A stretch of 64,000 nt of DNA from Anaerolineales bacterium UBA5195 (GTDB lineage Bacteria > Chloroflexota > Anaerolineae > Anaerolineales > Villigracilaceae). Below, in pieces: positions 25,375 through 33,792 of this stretch. The first letter of the stretch is position 1. The number at the start of each line of letters is the position of its first letter. The stretch covers positions 14,261-78,260 of the forward strand of contig DHVZ01000012.1 of assembly GCA_002412925.1 (NCBI GenBank), in the 5' to 3' direction. The notes under the pieces were generated by a model, which saw only the letters and a list, made by a program, of their open reading frames with translations, searched no databases and was not told the origin of the DNA. The translations under genes and the position numbers were made by a program.

Positions 25375-26298
25375 ATGAAAAGATTGATAACAAAACTTTT
25401 TGTTCTTTCGCTGGCTTTGTTAATCTGGCTAAGCGCCGCCGGCTGCGGTTCGTCGAATTTTGCCTCTGTCGCGCCAACCCACAAAAACTTGGCATACGCT
25501 ACCCTGTCCTCCGCTCAGAAACTGGATTTGTACATCCCGACCAGCGGCTCTGGCCCGTTCCCGGTTGTGTTCATGATTCACGGTGGCGGGTTTATGATGG
25601 GCGACAAAGCCGATGGTACTGGGCTGGCCGGGGTGGATCAATTGTTGGCTGCCGGTTTTGCCGTAGCAAGCATCAATTACCGCTTGAGCGCCGAAGCCCA
25701 TTTTCCGGCCCAGATTAATGATGCCAAAGCATCTGTTCGCTTCCTGCGCGCCAACGCCTTGAAATATAATCTTAACCCTGATGAATTCGGCGCGTGGGGC
25801 GCTTCGGCGGGGGGGAACCTCGTTGCATTACTCGGCACTACCTGTAACGTGGCTGAACTTGAAGGTGTGGAACTTGGCAATGCTGATCAGTCGAGTTGCG
25901 TCCAGGCAGTGGTGGATTGGTTTGGGCCGATTGATTTTTTGAAAATGGACGAGCAGTTTGCTGGCACGAGTTGCGCCCAGAATCATAATGACGCCAGTTC
26001 TCCCGAATCCAAACTGATCGGCGCGGCCATCCAGACTGTGCCGGACAAGGTTAAGCTCACCAACCCGATGAACTACATCACAGCCGATGACGAGCCTTTC
26101 TTTATCCAAAACGGTACCGCCGATTGCAACATCCCGCCTGTCCAGAATAAGGATTTTGCCGATGCACTCAGCGCAGTTATCGGTGCTGAAAAAGTAACCT
26201 ACATCTCGCTGGATGGAGCCGGTCACGGTGGCAGCCAGTTCGAAACGGAGGAGAATCTGCATAAGGTTATTGGATTCCTGCATAGATATCTGAAATAG
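25375..26298 (+). CDS. Lipoprotein esterase, alpha/beta hydrolase (paralogue 3)
   Basis: A 307-residue secreted esterase. Signal peptide ends WLSAAGC (lipid anchor near residue 24). The mature part has HGGGF oxyanion motif, GASAGG nucleophile near residue 145, Asp in NGTADCN and His in GAGHGG. Extra cysteines (TTCN, QSSC, TSCA, ADCN) pair with those of paralogue 4 and suggest disulfides in the exported domain. It is a close duplicate of the lipoprotein esterase at 31.7 kb; remnants of the neighbouring LysR gene were copied with it. Likely cleaves ester-linked substrates outside the membrane before import. Confidence 0.9.
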   Translation: MKRLITKLFVLSLALLIWLSAAGCGSSNFASVAPTHKNLAYATLSSAQKLDLYIPTSGSGPFPVVFMIHGGGFMMGDKADGTGLAGVDQLLAAGFAVASINYRLSAEAHFPAQINDAKASVRFLRANALKYNLNPDEFGAWGASAGGNLVALLGTTCNVAELEGVELGNADQSSCVQAVVDWFGPIDFLKMDEQFAGTSCAQNHNDASSPESKLIGAAIQTVPDKVKLTNPMNYITADDEPFFIQNGTADCNIPPVQNKDFADALSAVIGAEKVTYISLDGAGHGGSQFETEENLHKVIGFLHRYLK

Positions 26299-26315
26299 GC
26301 TGGAATTTTACAAGT

Positions 26316-26387
26316 GTGGTATTCGTAGATTTAACCGGTACGAAAGCAACCCAATCTTTGTTCCCGGCAGGCCGAGAACATTCACCT
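26316..26387 (-). pseudogene. Decayed LysR fragment (duplicate of the 32.8-kb regulator)
   Basis: On the - strand this stretch reads VNVLGLPGTKIGL..., matching VSVFGLVGTNIGL in the intact LysR gene (32908-32983). The DNA aligns over about 75 bases at roughly 77% with two single-base gaps that break the frame. Since the esterase just upstream is a duplicate of the esterase next to that LysR gene, this is the tail of a copied esterase-LysR block after deletion of the rest. Confidence 0.7.
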
Positions 26388-26402
26388 ATTTTTAGAGGAA
26401 AA

Positions 26403-27338
26403 ATGACAAAAGTATCTATTATCGGCGCTGGCATGACTGGCGCCACCACCGCCCATTGGCTGGCGGAGCGTGAATTGGCTGATATTGTCCTGATTGATGT
26501 GCTTGAAGGCATGCCGCAAGGCAAAGCCCTGGACCTGCTCGAAGCGCTGCCCATCATCGGGAAGGATGTGGAAATCGTTGGCTCGAACGATTACGAGGCC
26601 ACCAAAGATTCAGATATCATCGTGATCACAGCTGGGCTGGCGCGCAAACCTGGCATGAGCCGTGATGACCTGCTGACTGCCAATGCGGCCATCGTCGGCA
26701 AGGCAACCACTGAAACCTTGAAATACTCGCCGGATGCCATTTATGTTGTGCTGACCAACCCGCTTGACACGATGGCTTACCTGACGATGAAAGTTGGCAA
26801 CATCCCTGCTCATCGTGTGATCGGCCAGGCTGGGGTCCTCGATTCGGCCCGCATGCGCGCCTTTGTGGCACTGGAAACCGGCGTTAGCGTGGAGAATATC
26901 GATTGCTACGTACTGGGCGGCCATGGCGACGAAATGGTTCCGCTCACTCGCCACTCCAACATCGCCGGTATCCCGCTCCGTGAGTACCTCCCCACCGATA
27001 AGTTGGAAGCCATCGTCAACCGTACCCGCAAAGGCGGCGGTGAAATTGTCAACCTGCTCAAGACCGGTTCAGCCTACTATGCACCGGCTGCGGCTATCGC
27101 TCAAATGGTCGAGGCCATCCTGAAAGACAAGCATCTGATCGTACCGTGCGCGGCTTACATGCAGGGCGAGTACGGCTTGCAGGATATGTTCTTTGGCGTG
27201 CCGGTGCAGCTGGGACGCCAGGGCATTGAGCGCATCGTGGAATACAAACTGGATCCTGATGAAAAGGCCGCCTTCAAAAAGTCAGCCGCATCGGTGAAAG
27301 AGACTATCGACGCCCTCAACAACCTGGTGAAATTGTAA
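26403..27338 (+). CDS. mdh: Malate dehydrogenase (LDH-like type)
   Basis: A 311-residue NAD-dependent malate dehydrogenase. Rossmann motif GAGMTGATTA at residues 8-17, ARKPGMSRDDL near 80 (the Arg that selects malate over lactate), NPLDTM near 118 and catalytic GGHGDEM near 175. The ATG is used because GAGGAAAA lies just upstream; an earlier start would run through the LysR remnant. It interconverts malate and oxaloacetate, the expected aldolase product of the ring-cleavage set. Citrate synthase follows after 57 nt. Confidence 0.95.
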   Translation: MTKVSIIGAGMTGATTAHWLAERELADIVLIDVLEGMPQGKALDLLEALPIIGKDVEIVGSNDYEATKDSDIIVITAGLARKPGMSRDDLLTANAAIVGKATTETLKYSPDAIYVVLTNPLDTMAYLTMKVGNIPAHRVIGQAGVLDSARMRAFVALETGVSVENIDCYVLGGHGDEMVPLTRHSNIAGIPLREYLPTDKLEAIVNRTRKGGGEIVNLLKTGSAYYAPAAAIAQMVEAILKDKHLIVPCAAYMQGEYGLQDMFFGVPVQLGRQGIERIVEYKLDPDEKAAFKKSAASVKETIDALNNLVKL

Positions 27339-27395
27339 AAAATTGCAGAGGCGAATCGCCGTTCGCCTTGTATTTATGCTAAAGAGGAGATCGCT

Positions 27396-28709
27396 ATGAT
27401 TTTGCACGAGAAGATCGCTGAACAGCTTCCCGCGTGGCGCGAGCGCTATAAACTGCTGGCCAAAGACTATGCCGAAGTGGTGGTGGACAAGGTCACGGTT
27501 GGCCAGATCGTCGGCGGGATGCGCGATATCAAGTCGCTGGTAACGGATATTTCGTATGTCGACCCGGCTGAAGGCATCCGTTTCCGCGGATTGTCCATCC
27601 CAGAAGTGTTGAAAGCCCTGCCCAAGCCGCGCGGCGCGAAAATGCCATATGTGGGCGGATTGTATTACTTGCTGATGGTTGGCGAAGTGCCCGCCCGCGA
27701 ACAGGCCCTGGAAGTGGAAGCCGAGTGGGCCACACGCGCCGAAGTGCCGGACTACGTCTACAAGATGCTTAAGTCGATGCCTAAAGAGACGCACCCGATG
27801 ACCCTGCTTTCACAGGCGGTCCTGGCTCTCCAAAACGGCTCAGCTTTTGCGAAGAAGTATCATGATGGTATGAAAAAGGATGCTTATTGGGAACCGGCGC
27901 TCGAAGACGCCCTGGACTTGACCGCCAAGCTGCCCGTTGTTGCAGCCTTTATCTATCGCATGAAGTATTTTGGCGAAACGAAAAAGCCAAAATACAGCGT
28001 CCGGCTCGATTACGGCGCGAACTTCGCCAAAATGCTAGGTGTCGCTGACCAGGAGGGCTACGCCGAACTGGCGCGTCTGTATTTCCTCCTGCACAGCGAC
28101 CATGAATCTGGCAATGTCTCGGCGCACGCCATGCACCTGGTCGGTTCCGCGCTCTCCGACCCGTATCTTTCCTTCTCCGCTTCCTTGAATGGCCTGGCTG
28201 GCCCCCTACATGGCCTGGCCAACCAGGAATGCCTCGGTTGGCTGCTCGATGTCCACAATAAGTTTGGCGGCGTTCCTTCGCGCGAAGACCTGTATAAGTT
28301 TGCCTGGGATACGCTCAGCAGCGGGAAAGTCATTCCCGGTTACGGGCACGCCGTTTTGCGTGTTCCCGATCCGCGGTTCACCGCGCAGATGGAATTTGCC
28401 AAGGTGCGCTTCCCACAGGATGAACTGGTCCGCCTGGCTGATCTGGTCTTTGACGTGGTTCCCGCTGTTTTGAAGGAACAGGGCAAGGCGAAGAACCCGG
28501 CTCCGAACGTGGATGCCATTTCAGGCACGCTCCAGTACTATTACGGTGTGCGCGATTTCGACTTTTACACCGTGTTGTTCGGTGTTGGCCGTGCTCTGGG
28601 CGTCACGTCCAACTACGTCTGGGCGCGTGCGCTCGGGCAGCCGCTCGAACGTCCCAAATCCTTGTCAACGAAAATGCTCGAAGACGTTGTCAAAGCAGCT
28701 TCTGTTTAA
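27396..28709 (+). CDS. gltA: Citrate synthase, long mitochondrial-like form
   Basis: A 437-residue citrate synthase. Catalytic region motifs: HSDHESGN near residue 232, GPLHGLANQE near 268, GYGHAVLR near 308 and an Asp in DAISGTLQYYYG. The N-terminal helices and overall spacing resemble the mitochondrial-type enzyme more than the GltA of E. coli. It condenses oxaloacetate and acetyl-CoA. AGAGGAG precedes the ATG. Adjacent malate dehydrogenase makes a functional pair. Confidence 0.93.
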   Translation: MILHEKIAEQLPAWRERYKLLAKDYAEVVVDKVTVGQIVGGMRDIKSLVTDISYVDPAEGIRFRGLSIPEVLKALPKPRGAKMPYVGGLYYLLMVGEVPAREQALEVEAEWATRAEVPDYVYKMLKSMPKETHPMTLLSQAVLALQNGSAFAKKYHDGMKKDAYWEPALEDALDLTAKLPVVAAFIYRMKYFGETKKPKYSVRLDYGANFAKMLGVADQEGYAELARLYFLLHSDHESGNVSAHAMHLVGSALSDPYLSFSASLNGLAGPLHGLANQECLGWLLDVHNKFGGVPSREDLYKFAWDTLSSGKVIPGYGHAVLRVPDPRFTAQMEFAKVRFPQDELVRLADLVFDVVPAVLKEQGKAKNPAPNVDAISGTLQYYYGVRDFDFYTVLFGVGRALGVTSNYVWARALGQPLERPKSLSTKMLEDVVKAASV

Positions 28710-28723
28710 AATCCACTTCTGTA

Positions 28724-28771
28724 TTAAAGTATTCGAGAGCCGGAAGAAACCCCGGCTCTCGAATACTTTAA
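28724..28771. terminator. Bidirectional terminator, 20-bp perfect stem
   Basis: TTAAAGTATTCGAGAGCCGG pairs perfectly with CCGGCTCTCGAATACTTTAA around an 8-nt loop. It lies between convergent citrate synthase and the CBS-domain regulator and ends with T-rich arms for both strands. Confidence 0.85.
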
Positions 28772-28834
28772 GGACTTTCGCGGAAATCAAAGGAGCAGCC
28801 TGTTTTAGAAGCTGTTTTTTTCTAGCAGGTGTAT

Positions 28835-29704
28835 TTATCCTTTGCTAAAAGTTAGAAGCTTGTCGCTGTCACTTTTGCGAAAATTGACAATTTCAACATA
28901 ACCTAACTTTTCGATTTCCTTGCGGATTTCATCTTCGTTGCCACCGCGCTCTTTCACATCTATATAACCGTAATCGGGGCTTTCGTTGGAGATCGCTAGA
29001 GATACAATAAAGCTGCCGGCGTTTGATAAGGCCTGGATAAATGGGGCGAGATGACCCTTTTGATTGGGCAACTTGGCTTCAATGCGTGTGCCTGGTTCGC
29101 CTCCGCCATTTATTTCAACAAAGGTTCTGAAAATATCGGCTGCGGTAATGATGCCAACCAATGCTCCATCACGCATAATCAGTAGTGAGTCGATTTTATT
29201 TTGCAGCATGAAGTTGGCCGCGTTGGTGGTGCTGCAAGATTCATCCACGGCGAGAACAGGGCTGACCATGATACTTCCCATCGTGACGTTATCTAGCAAT
29301 GAGGCAATCTCAAAAACACTGAGCGTCGTCACAGGGGATGGCGTAGCACGCAGCATACCACCGGTAGTAACAATACCAATTGGTTTACCTTTATCATCCA
29401 CAATGGGTAAATGATTGATATTGTTTTTCTTCATCAGGCGTAAAGCTTCGTTATAGTTGGTTTCAAGATTTGCTACAATCGGGTTAGGGGTCATTCGATT
29501 TTTGACGTGCATGGTTTGGGTTACTCCTTTTTCATGAAGACGTTTTTCTACTTCGCTTGCTTTAACTTGCCATTGCCCGCGATATTTACTGCCCATTTTC
29601 CGGGCGCTGATCTGGTTTTCGGCCACCATTTGCCGGATGCGGGCGGTGGTCACGCTAAGACGATCGGCTGCTTCTTGGGTGGTGATCCACTCATTCGATT
29701 CCAC
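28835..29704 (-). CDS. HTH - CBS pair - ACT-like regulatory protein
   Basis: A 289-residue protein with three parts. Residues 5-55 form an excisionase/MerR-like helix-turn-helix (ITTQEAADRLSVTTARIRQMV). Two CBS domains cover about 67-210 (MTPNPIVANLETNYNEALRLMKKNNINHLPIVDD..., then VSPVLAVDESCST). The C-terminal 65 residues resemble an ACT fold (GSFIVSLAISNE...GYVEIVNF). CBS pairs bind adenine nucleotides, so it may link energy state to DNA binding. Two identical 14-bp palindromes lie directly upstream of its start, suggesting autoregulation. It is the third gene after a response regulator and histidine kinase. Confidence 0.8.
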   Translation of the reverse strand: MESNEWITTQEAADRLSVTTARIRQMVAENQISARKMGSKYRGQWQVKASEVEKRLHEKGVTQTMHVKNRMTPNPIVANLETNYNEALRLMKKNNINHLPIVDDKGKPIGIVTTGGMLRATPSPVTTLSVFEIASLLDNVTMGSIMVSPVLAVDESCSTTNAANFMLQNKIDSLLIMRDGALVGIITAADIFRTFVEINGGGEPGTRIEAKLPNQKGHLAPFIQALSNAGSFIVSLAISNESPDYGYIDVKERGGNEDEIRKEIEKLGYVEIVNFRKSDSDKLLTFSKG

Positions 29705-29713
29705 TACACCTCC

Positions 29714-29763
29714 TTACGCTAGCGTAAATCACTGAATGAATTCTACTACTTACGCTAGCGTAA
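29714..29763. promoter_or_regulatory. Twin perfect palindromes TTACGCTAGCGTAA
   Basis: Two identical 14-bp palindromes sit at 29714-29727 and 29750-29763, 36 bp centre to centre; the second extends to 18 bp (ACTTACGCTAGCGTAAGT). They fill the 50-bp gap upstream of the HTH-CBS gene and the second overlaps the last codons of the histidine kinase gene. The layout is typical of a dimeric repressor's paired operators; the HTH-CBS protein itself is the obvious candidate. Confidence 0.75.
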
Positions 29764-30807
29764 GTCAATACTTGGGAGAATAATCCGGAACGTGCTGCCT
29801 TTGTCCTTCCCCGCGCTGTGCGCCTCTACCTGTCCACCGTGCGATTCAACAATCGCTTTGACGATCGCCAGCCCCAGGCCAGTGCCGCCGGTTTCACGGC
29901 TTCTGGATTTGTCGGCGCGATAGAACCGGTCGAACACCGCTGTGAGTTGTTCCGGCTCCAGGCCCTCACCGTTATCTTGAACGGAAAGCGTGACCACGCC
30001 GGAGCCAGTTTCGCTGTTTACGGTGATTTTCCCACCCTCGGGCGTGTGCCGCAGGGCGTTCGAGAGCAGGTTGAACAACACCTGCCGGATGCGAAGCGGG
30101 TCGACGCTCACTTCGGAGAGCGGGAGAACTTCATCCGCCAGGGTCACGTCTTTTTCAACGGCCAGCGGCTCCAGCGCCTGAAGTGTTTCAGCCACGAGAA
30201 TATTCAGGTTGGTCGGAAATTTTTCCAGCGGTAGTTGGCCGGATTCTGCCAGGGAAAGTTCGCGCAGATCGTTCACCAGGCGGGTCAGGTGGCGGGTCTG
30301 GTTGTACAAATTGGCGATTTCCGCCTCGTCGAGCGGTACCACCCGGTCGAGCACAGCGCGCAGGCTGCCTTCCAGCACGGTCAGCGGGGTGCGCAGCTCA
30401 TGTGAGACATCCGCCATCAGATTGGTGCGCCGTTCTTCGGCCTGCTGTAAAGCGGAGGCCATTTTATTGAAAGTTTCGGCCAGCTCGCGGATTTCCTGGC
30501 TGCCGCCGGGCGGCACCCGCACCTCCAACTCACCCTGGCCGAGCCGGTGGGCAGCTTTGGCAATCCGGGTGATCGGCGCGCTGGTCACCCGGCCAATCAC
30601 AATCCCGCCTGCGGTGCCGACCACCACCGAGAAGAGCATAAAGCCGAAGAGCCGGCTTTGAATTTCGGCCGGCGGGGCCTCGGGCGGACCATCCAGGTCG
30701 GGTTTGTGGCCGGCCTGTTCGAGGGTGATGTTCAGGAATTGCAGGAAGAACATCAGGAACAGCACCCCGCTAATCATCAGACTTAAGCGAACCCAAAGAC
30801 GATTCAT
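29755..30807 (-). CDS. Membrane sensor histidine kinase
   Basis: A 350-residue sensor kinase. Transmembrane segments at about 9-28 and 55-73 flank a very short, Pro-rich outer loop. A HAMP domain follows (about 72-125), then the HisKA phosphoacceptor H136 in DVSHELRTPL, and HATPase motifs N (NLLSNALRH), G1 (DNGEGL) and G2 (GGTGLGL). The small outer loop suggests sensing in the membrane or cytoplasm. It starts 15 nt after the response regulator gene. Confidence 0.92.
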   Translation of the reverse strand: MNRLWVRLSLMISGVLFLMFFLQFLNITLEQAGHKPDLDGPPEAPPAEIQSRLFGFMLFSVVVGTAGGIVIGRVTSAPITRIAKAAHRLGQGELEVRVPPGGSQEIRELAETFNKMASALQQAEERRTNLMADVSHELRTPLTVLEGSLRAVLDRVVPLDEAEIANLYNQTRHLTRLVNDLRELSLAESGQLPLEKFPTNLNILVAETLQALEPLAVEKDVTLADEVLPLSEVSVDPLRIRQVLFNLLSNALRHTPEGGKITVNSETGSGVVTLSVQDNGEGLEPEQLTAVFDRFYRADKSRSRETGGTGLGLAIVKAIVESHGGQVEAHSAGKDKGSTFRIILPSIDLR

Positions 30808-30822
30808 CTTTTCTCTCCAGGG

Positions 30823-31524
30823 TTACGAACCCGTTAAACGGTAGCCCACCCCATAGACCGTCTGGATGTAGGTTGGGTTGTCGGGATCGGGTTCGATTTT
30901 GCGGCGCAGGTTGCGAATGTGAGTATCCAGGGTGCGGCCCAGCCCTTCGTAGGCGTAGCCGACGGCTTTTTCAAGCAGTTCGTCGCGGGTCAGGGTGTAG
31001 CCGGGGTTGGATAAAAGCGCCTCGAGCAGGTTGAATTCCGTCCGGGTCAGTTCGACCGGCGCGGAATCAACCGTCAGCGTGTGCTGATCCAAATCCAGCT
31101 TCAAGCCGCCGCAGGCCAGGATATGCGGTGCGGCATTGGGAGCCTGGTCGAGGCGCACCCGGCGGAGCAGGGCTTTGACGCGCGCGACCACCTCGCGTCC
31201 GTTGAAAGGTTTGGTGATGTAATCGTCGGCGCCCAACTCCAGGCCGACGATTTTATCCGTTTCCTCAACGCGGGCCGTTAGCAGGATGATCGGGGTGGCG
31301 GCCAGGCTCTGGTCGGCACGGACGAGGCTGGTGACTTCCCAACCATCGCGGCCGGGCATCATCAGGTCGAGAATGACCAGGTCGGGGCGTTCGCGGCGCA
31401 GGGCGTGGAGGGCTTGTTCACCATCATAGGCGGGAAAAACCTGGTAACCAGATTGTTCCAGATAGGCGGTCAGAACTTTGACAATCGCTTTGTCGTCGTC
31501 AACGACGAGAATTCGAGGGGGCAT
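30823..31524 (-). CDS. OmpR-family response regulator
   Basis: A 233-residue regulator. The receiver domain has acidic residues D9-D11, phosphoacceptor D53 (ILDLMMPG) and K in TKPF near 103. A winged-helix output domain follows (ELTRTEFNLLEALL ... TLDTHIRNLRRKIE ... VYGVGYRL). The ATG with GGAGAGAAGGAA upstream is chosen over a longer frame. It is transcribed away from lipoprotein esterase 4, with nested inverted repeats in the shared gap. Confidence 0.93.
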   Translation of the reverse strand: MPPRILVVDDDKAIVKVLTAYLEQSGYQVFPAYDGEQALHALRRERPDLVILDLMMPGRDGWEVTSLVRADQSLAATPIILLTARVEETDKIVGLELGADDYITKPFNGREVVARVKALLRRVRLDQAPNAAPHILACGGLKLDLDQHTLTVDSAPVELTRTEFNLLEALLSNPGYTLTRDELLEKAVGYAYEGLGRTLDTHIRNLRRKIEPDPDNPTYIQTVYGVGYRLTGS

Positions 31525-31610
31525 GCGCTTCCTTCTCTCCGGTTTCAGGGGAGCTTGCTTCGCTGAGCAGCAGATTTCTACGTATGTTAGCACACGATTG
31601 TAAAGGAATC

Positions 31611-31669
31611 CTCAAGAACAACTGAGAAACCTGTAGAAGATTTACAGGTCAGCTTCAGATTTTCTTGAG
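31611..31669. promoter_or_regulatory. Nested inverted repeats in the regulator/esterase divergent gap
   Basis: An outer pair CTCAAGAA / TTCTTGAG encloses an inner pair ACCTGTA-N7-TACAGGT. The block lies between the divergently read response regulator and esterase 4 genes, 70 nt from the esterase start. It is a plausible binding site for the response regulator. Confidence 0.45.
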
Positions 31670-31737
31670 AAGTGTTTGTGATAATCGGAACAACGCAAGA
31701 AAAAAGCAAAAAGCAAAATTCAAAAAGGAGAAAGATT

Positions 31738-32691
31738 ATGTTTGCCAAAAATGTTTCGAAAATCGTCTGGTTGGTTATGGCTCTGCTGCTGGCGTTGAGT
31801 GCCACAGGTTGTGGAAGTGTGGCCTCGGTCATGCCAGGCGGGACGGCCAAGTTTGCCTCGGTTGCGCCGAATTACAAAGACCTGGCTTATGCCACCCAAT
31901 CCTCGGCCCAAAAGCTCGACCTGTACGTTCCCACCACGGGTAGCGGCCCGTTCCCGGTCGTGATCATGATCCACGGCGGCGGTTTCATGTTCGGGGACAA
32001 GTCGGATGGCACTGGCCTGACCGGTGTTGACCAGTTGCTTGCGACGGGTTATGCTGTGGCCAGCATCAACTACCGCCTGAGCGCCGAAGCCCAGTATCCG
32101 GCCCAAATTAACGATGCCAAGGCTTCCGTCCGCTTCCTGCGCGCCAATGCGGCTAAGTACAACCTGAATTCCGATAAATTCGGCGCCTGGGGCGCTTCGG
32201 CGGGCGGCAGCCTTGTTTCCCTGCTCGGAACCACCTGCGGCGTGGCCGAACTCGAAGGGGCGGAACTTGGCAATGCTGACCAGTCGAGCTGTGTCCAGGC
32301 GGTGGTGGATTGGTTTGGGCCGATTGACTTCCTGAAAATGCAGGCACAGTTCGCCGGAACCAGCTGCTCGTCAACTACCGACTCTGCCAATTCACCTGAA
32401 TCCAAGTTGATGGGTGCCGCCATCCAGACCATTCCCGAAAAGGTCGCCCTGGCCAACCCGATGAACTACATCACTGCCGACGATGCGCCCTTCTTCATTC
32501 AAAATGGCACGGCTGATTGCAACATCCCGCCCGTCCAGAACAAAAACCTGGCCGAGGCCCTGAGCCAGGTGATTGGCGCCGAGAAGGTGACCTACGTTTC
32601 GCTCGAAGGGGCGGGGCACGGTGGGGCGCAGTTCGAAACTGCTGAAAACCTGAAGCTGGTGATTGGCTTCCTGGATAAATATCTGAAGTAG
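31738..32691 (+). CDS. Lipoprotein esterase, alpha/beta hydrolase (paralogue 4)
   Basis: A 317-residue exported esterase. The signal peptide ends LSATGC (about residue 25). Mature domain: HGGGF near 81, GASAGG nucleophile near 155, NGTADCN and GAGHGG completing the catalytic triad. It is very similar to paralogue 3 along the whole mature sequence. The ATG with AAGGAG nine bases upstream is chosen. Gene context: divergent from a two-component system and convergent with a LysR regulator. Confidence 0.9.
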   Translation: MFAKNVSKIVWLVMALLLALSATGCGSVASVMPGGTAKFASVAPNYKDLAYATQSSAQKLDLYVPTTGSGPFPVVIMIHGGGFMFGDKSDGTGLTGVDQLLATGYAVASINYRLSAEAQYPAQINDAKASVRFLRANAAKYNLNSDKFGAWGASAGGSLVSLLGTTCGVAELEGAELGNADQSSCVQAVVDWFGPIDFLKMQAQFAGTSCSSTTDSANSPESKLMGAAIQTIPEKVALANPMNYITADDAPFFIQNGTADCNIPPVQNKNLAEALSQVIGAEKVTYVSLEGAGHGGAQFETAENLKLVIGFLDKYLK

Positions 32692-32708
32692 CCTGGAATT
32701 ACGAAAAC

Positions 32709-32741
32709 GCTGTCCCATCGAAAATGGGGACAGCATTTTTT
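32709..32741 (+). terminator. Rho-independent terminator after esterase 4
   Basis: An 8-bp stem GCTGTCCC / GGGACAGC followed by ATTTTTTAT on the + strand, immediately after the esterase stop codon. Confidence 0.85.
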
Positions 32742-32760
32742 ATCATTTTGCCTACAGGCC

Positions 32761-33651
32761 TTAACTTTGGTTATCTGCCACCATTTTCTCCATAAAATCG
32801 ATGAGGGTGCTGGCAGCTTTGGGAAGTTTTTTATTCTTCAGGTAGGCAAGCACAATATTGCATTCGATGTGTTCTTCCAGGGGAATTGCGAGAACATCCG
32901 GATGTTGGTGGTATTCGTAGATTTTAACGGGCGTTAAAGCCAGCCCAATGTTTGTTCCCACCAGGCCAAAAACACTTACCTTACGGTGACTCGAATAGAA
33001 AATCGTGGGCTCAAACCCGGCCTTCCCGCACTCATCCATGATCAATTTATACAAATCTGTAACTTTGTCGAACACGATGAAATTGTCATTGGAAAGTTCT
33101 TTGAGCGAGATGGAAGACCTGTTTGCATGATGATTATTTTTAGAGACCACAACCAGCAATTTATCCTTGCAGATTTCCAAACTCGTATATTGGTCATGGT
33201 TCAGGTAATTGTGACGAGTATAAGCCAGGTCAAAGCGGTGCTCATCCAATGCAGGCAAGATATTTAAGCCATCGATTTCTTCCAAACTTAAACGGATGTT
33301 TGGGTTCAAGTCCCTGAATTGAGAAAGTAAAGCTGTGATTCCGTATTGAGTTAATACTGGAATGGCAGCGATTGAGATCGAATCCATAGTGGATTTGTAT
33401 CCATCAAGTTCAACCACCATGGCCTTATAGTCGGCGTTGAGTTTGCGTGCGTGAGGCAAAAATGCCTTTCCAGCCTCTGTCAGGAATACATTGCGTTTGC
33501 TGCGATCGAAAAGGAGAAATCCCAATTCCTCTTCTAACGCAATAATTATTTTTGAAAGCGATGATTGGGAGACATAGTGGTTATCGGCTGCGGCTGAAAA
33601 ACTGCCTGTTTCCACAATGGAAAGGAAATACTGGATTTGGCGAATTTTCAT
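32761..33651 (-). CDS. LysR-family transcriptional regulator
   Basis: A 296-residue LysR protein. Winged-helix domain at 1-60 (MKIRQIQYFLSIVETGSFSAAADNHYVSQSSLSKII), linker helix to about 90, then the two-lobed effector domain. It is read divergently from the second importer cassette; the 34-bp box shared by both cassettes lies 29 bp from its start, exactly where LysR regulators usually bind. AAAGGAG precedes the ATG. It probably controls both cassettes. A decayed copy lies upstream of mdh. Confidence 0.92.
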   Translation of the reverse strand: MKIRQIQYFLSIVETGSFSAAADNHYVSQSSLSKIIIALEEELGFLLFDRSKRNVFLTEAGKAFLPHARKLNADYKAMVVELDGYKSTMDSISIAAIPVLTQYGITALLSQFRDLNPNIRLSLEEIDGLNILPALDEHRFDLAYTRHNYLNHDQYTSLEICKDKLLVVVSKNNHHANRSSISLKELSNDNFIVFDKVTDLYKLIMDECGKAGFEPTIFYSSHRKVSVFGLVGTNIGLALTPVKIYEYHQHPDVLAIPLEEHIECNIVLAYLKNKKLPKAASTLIDFMEKMVADNQS

Positions 33652-33679
33652 AAATTCTCCTTTAAACTATGCAATTTTA

Positions 33680-33713
33680 GAATAGATTGTATCATAAATG
33701 AATTGATGTTTCA
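33680..33713. promoter_or_regulatory. 34-bp box shared by both importer cassettes
   Basis: Matches 14514-14547 at 32 of 34 positions, beginning GAATAGATTGTA and ending TTGATGTTTCA. The right part includes the perfect dyad ATGAA-N7-TTCAT. It lies in the LysR - binding-protein divergent gap, 80 nt before the binding-protein start codon. A LysR binding site is the most likely function. Confidence 0.7.
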
Positions 33714-33792
33714 TTTTATTAGATGTATGCTGATAGTGATAACAAGTGCAATTTGTCACCCAAAACACGCAGGAAAAGAAAAGGAGAAAGCA

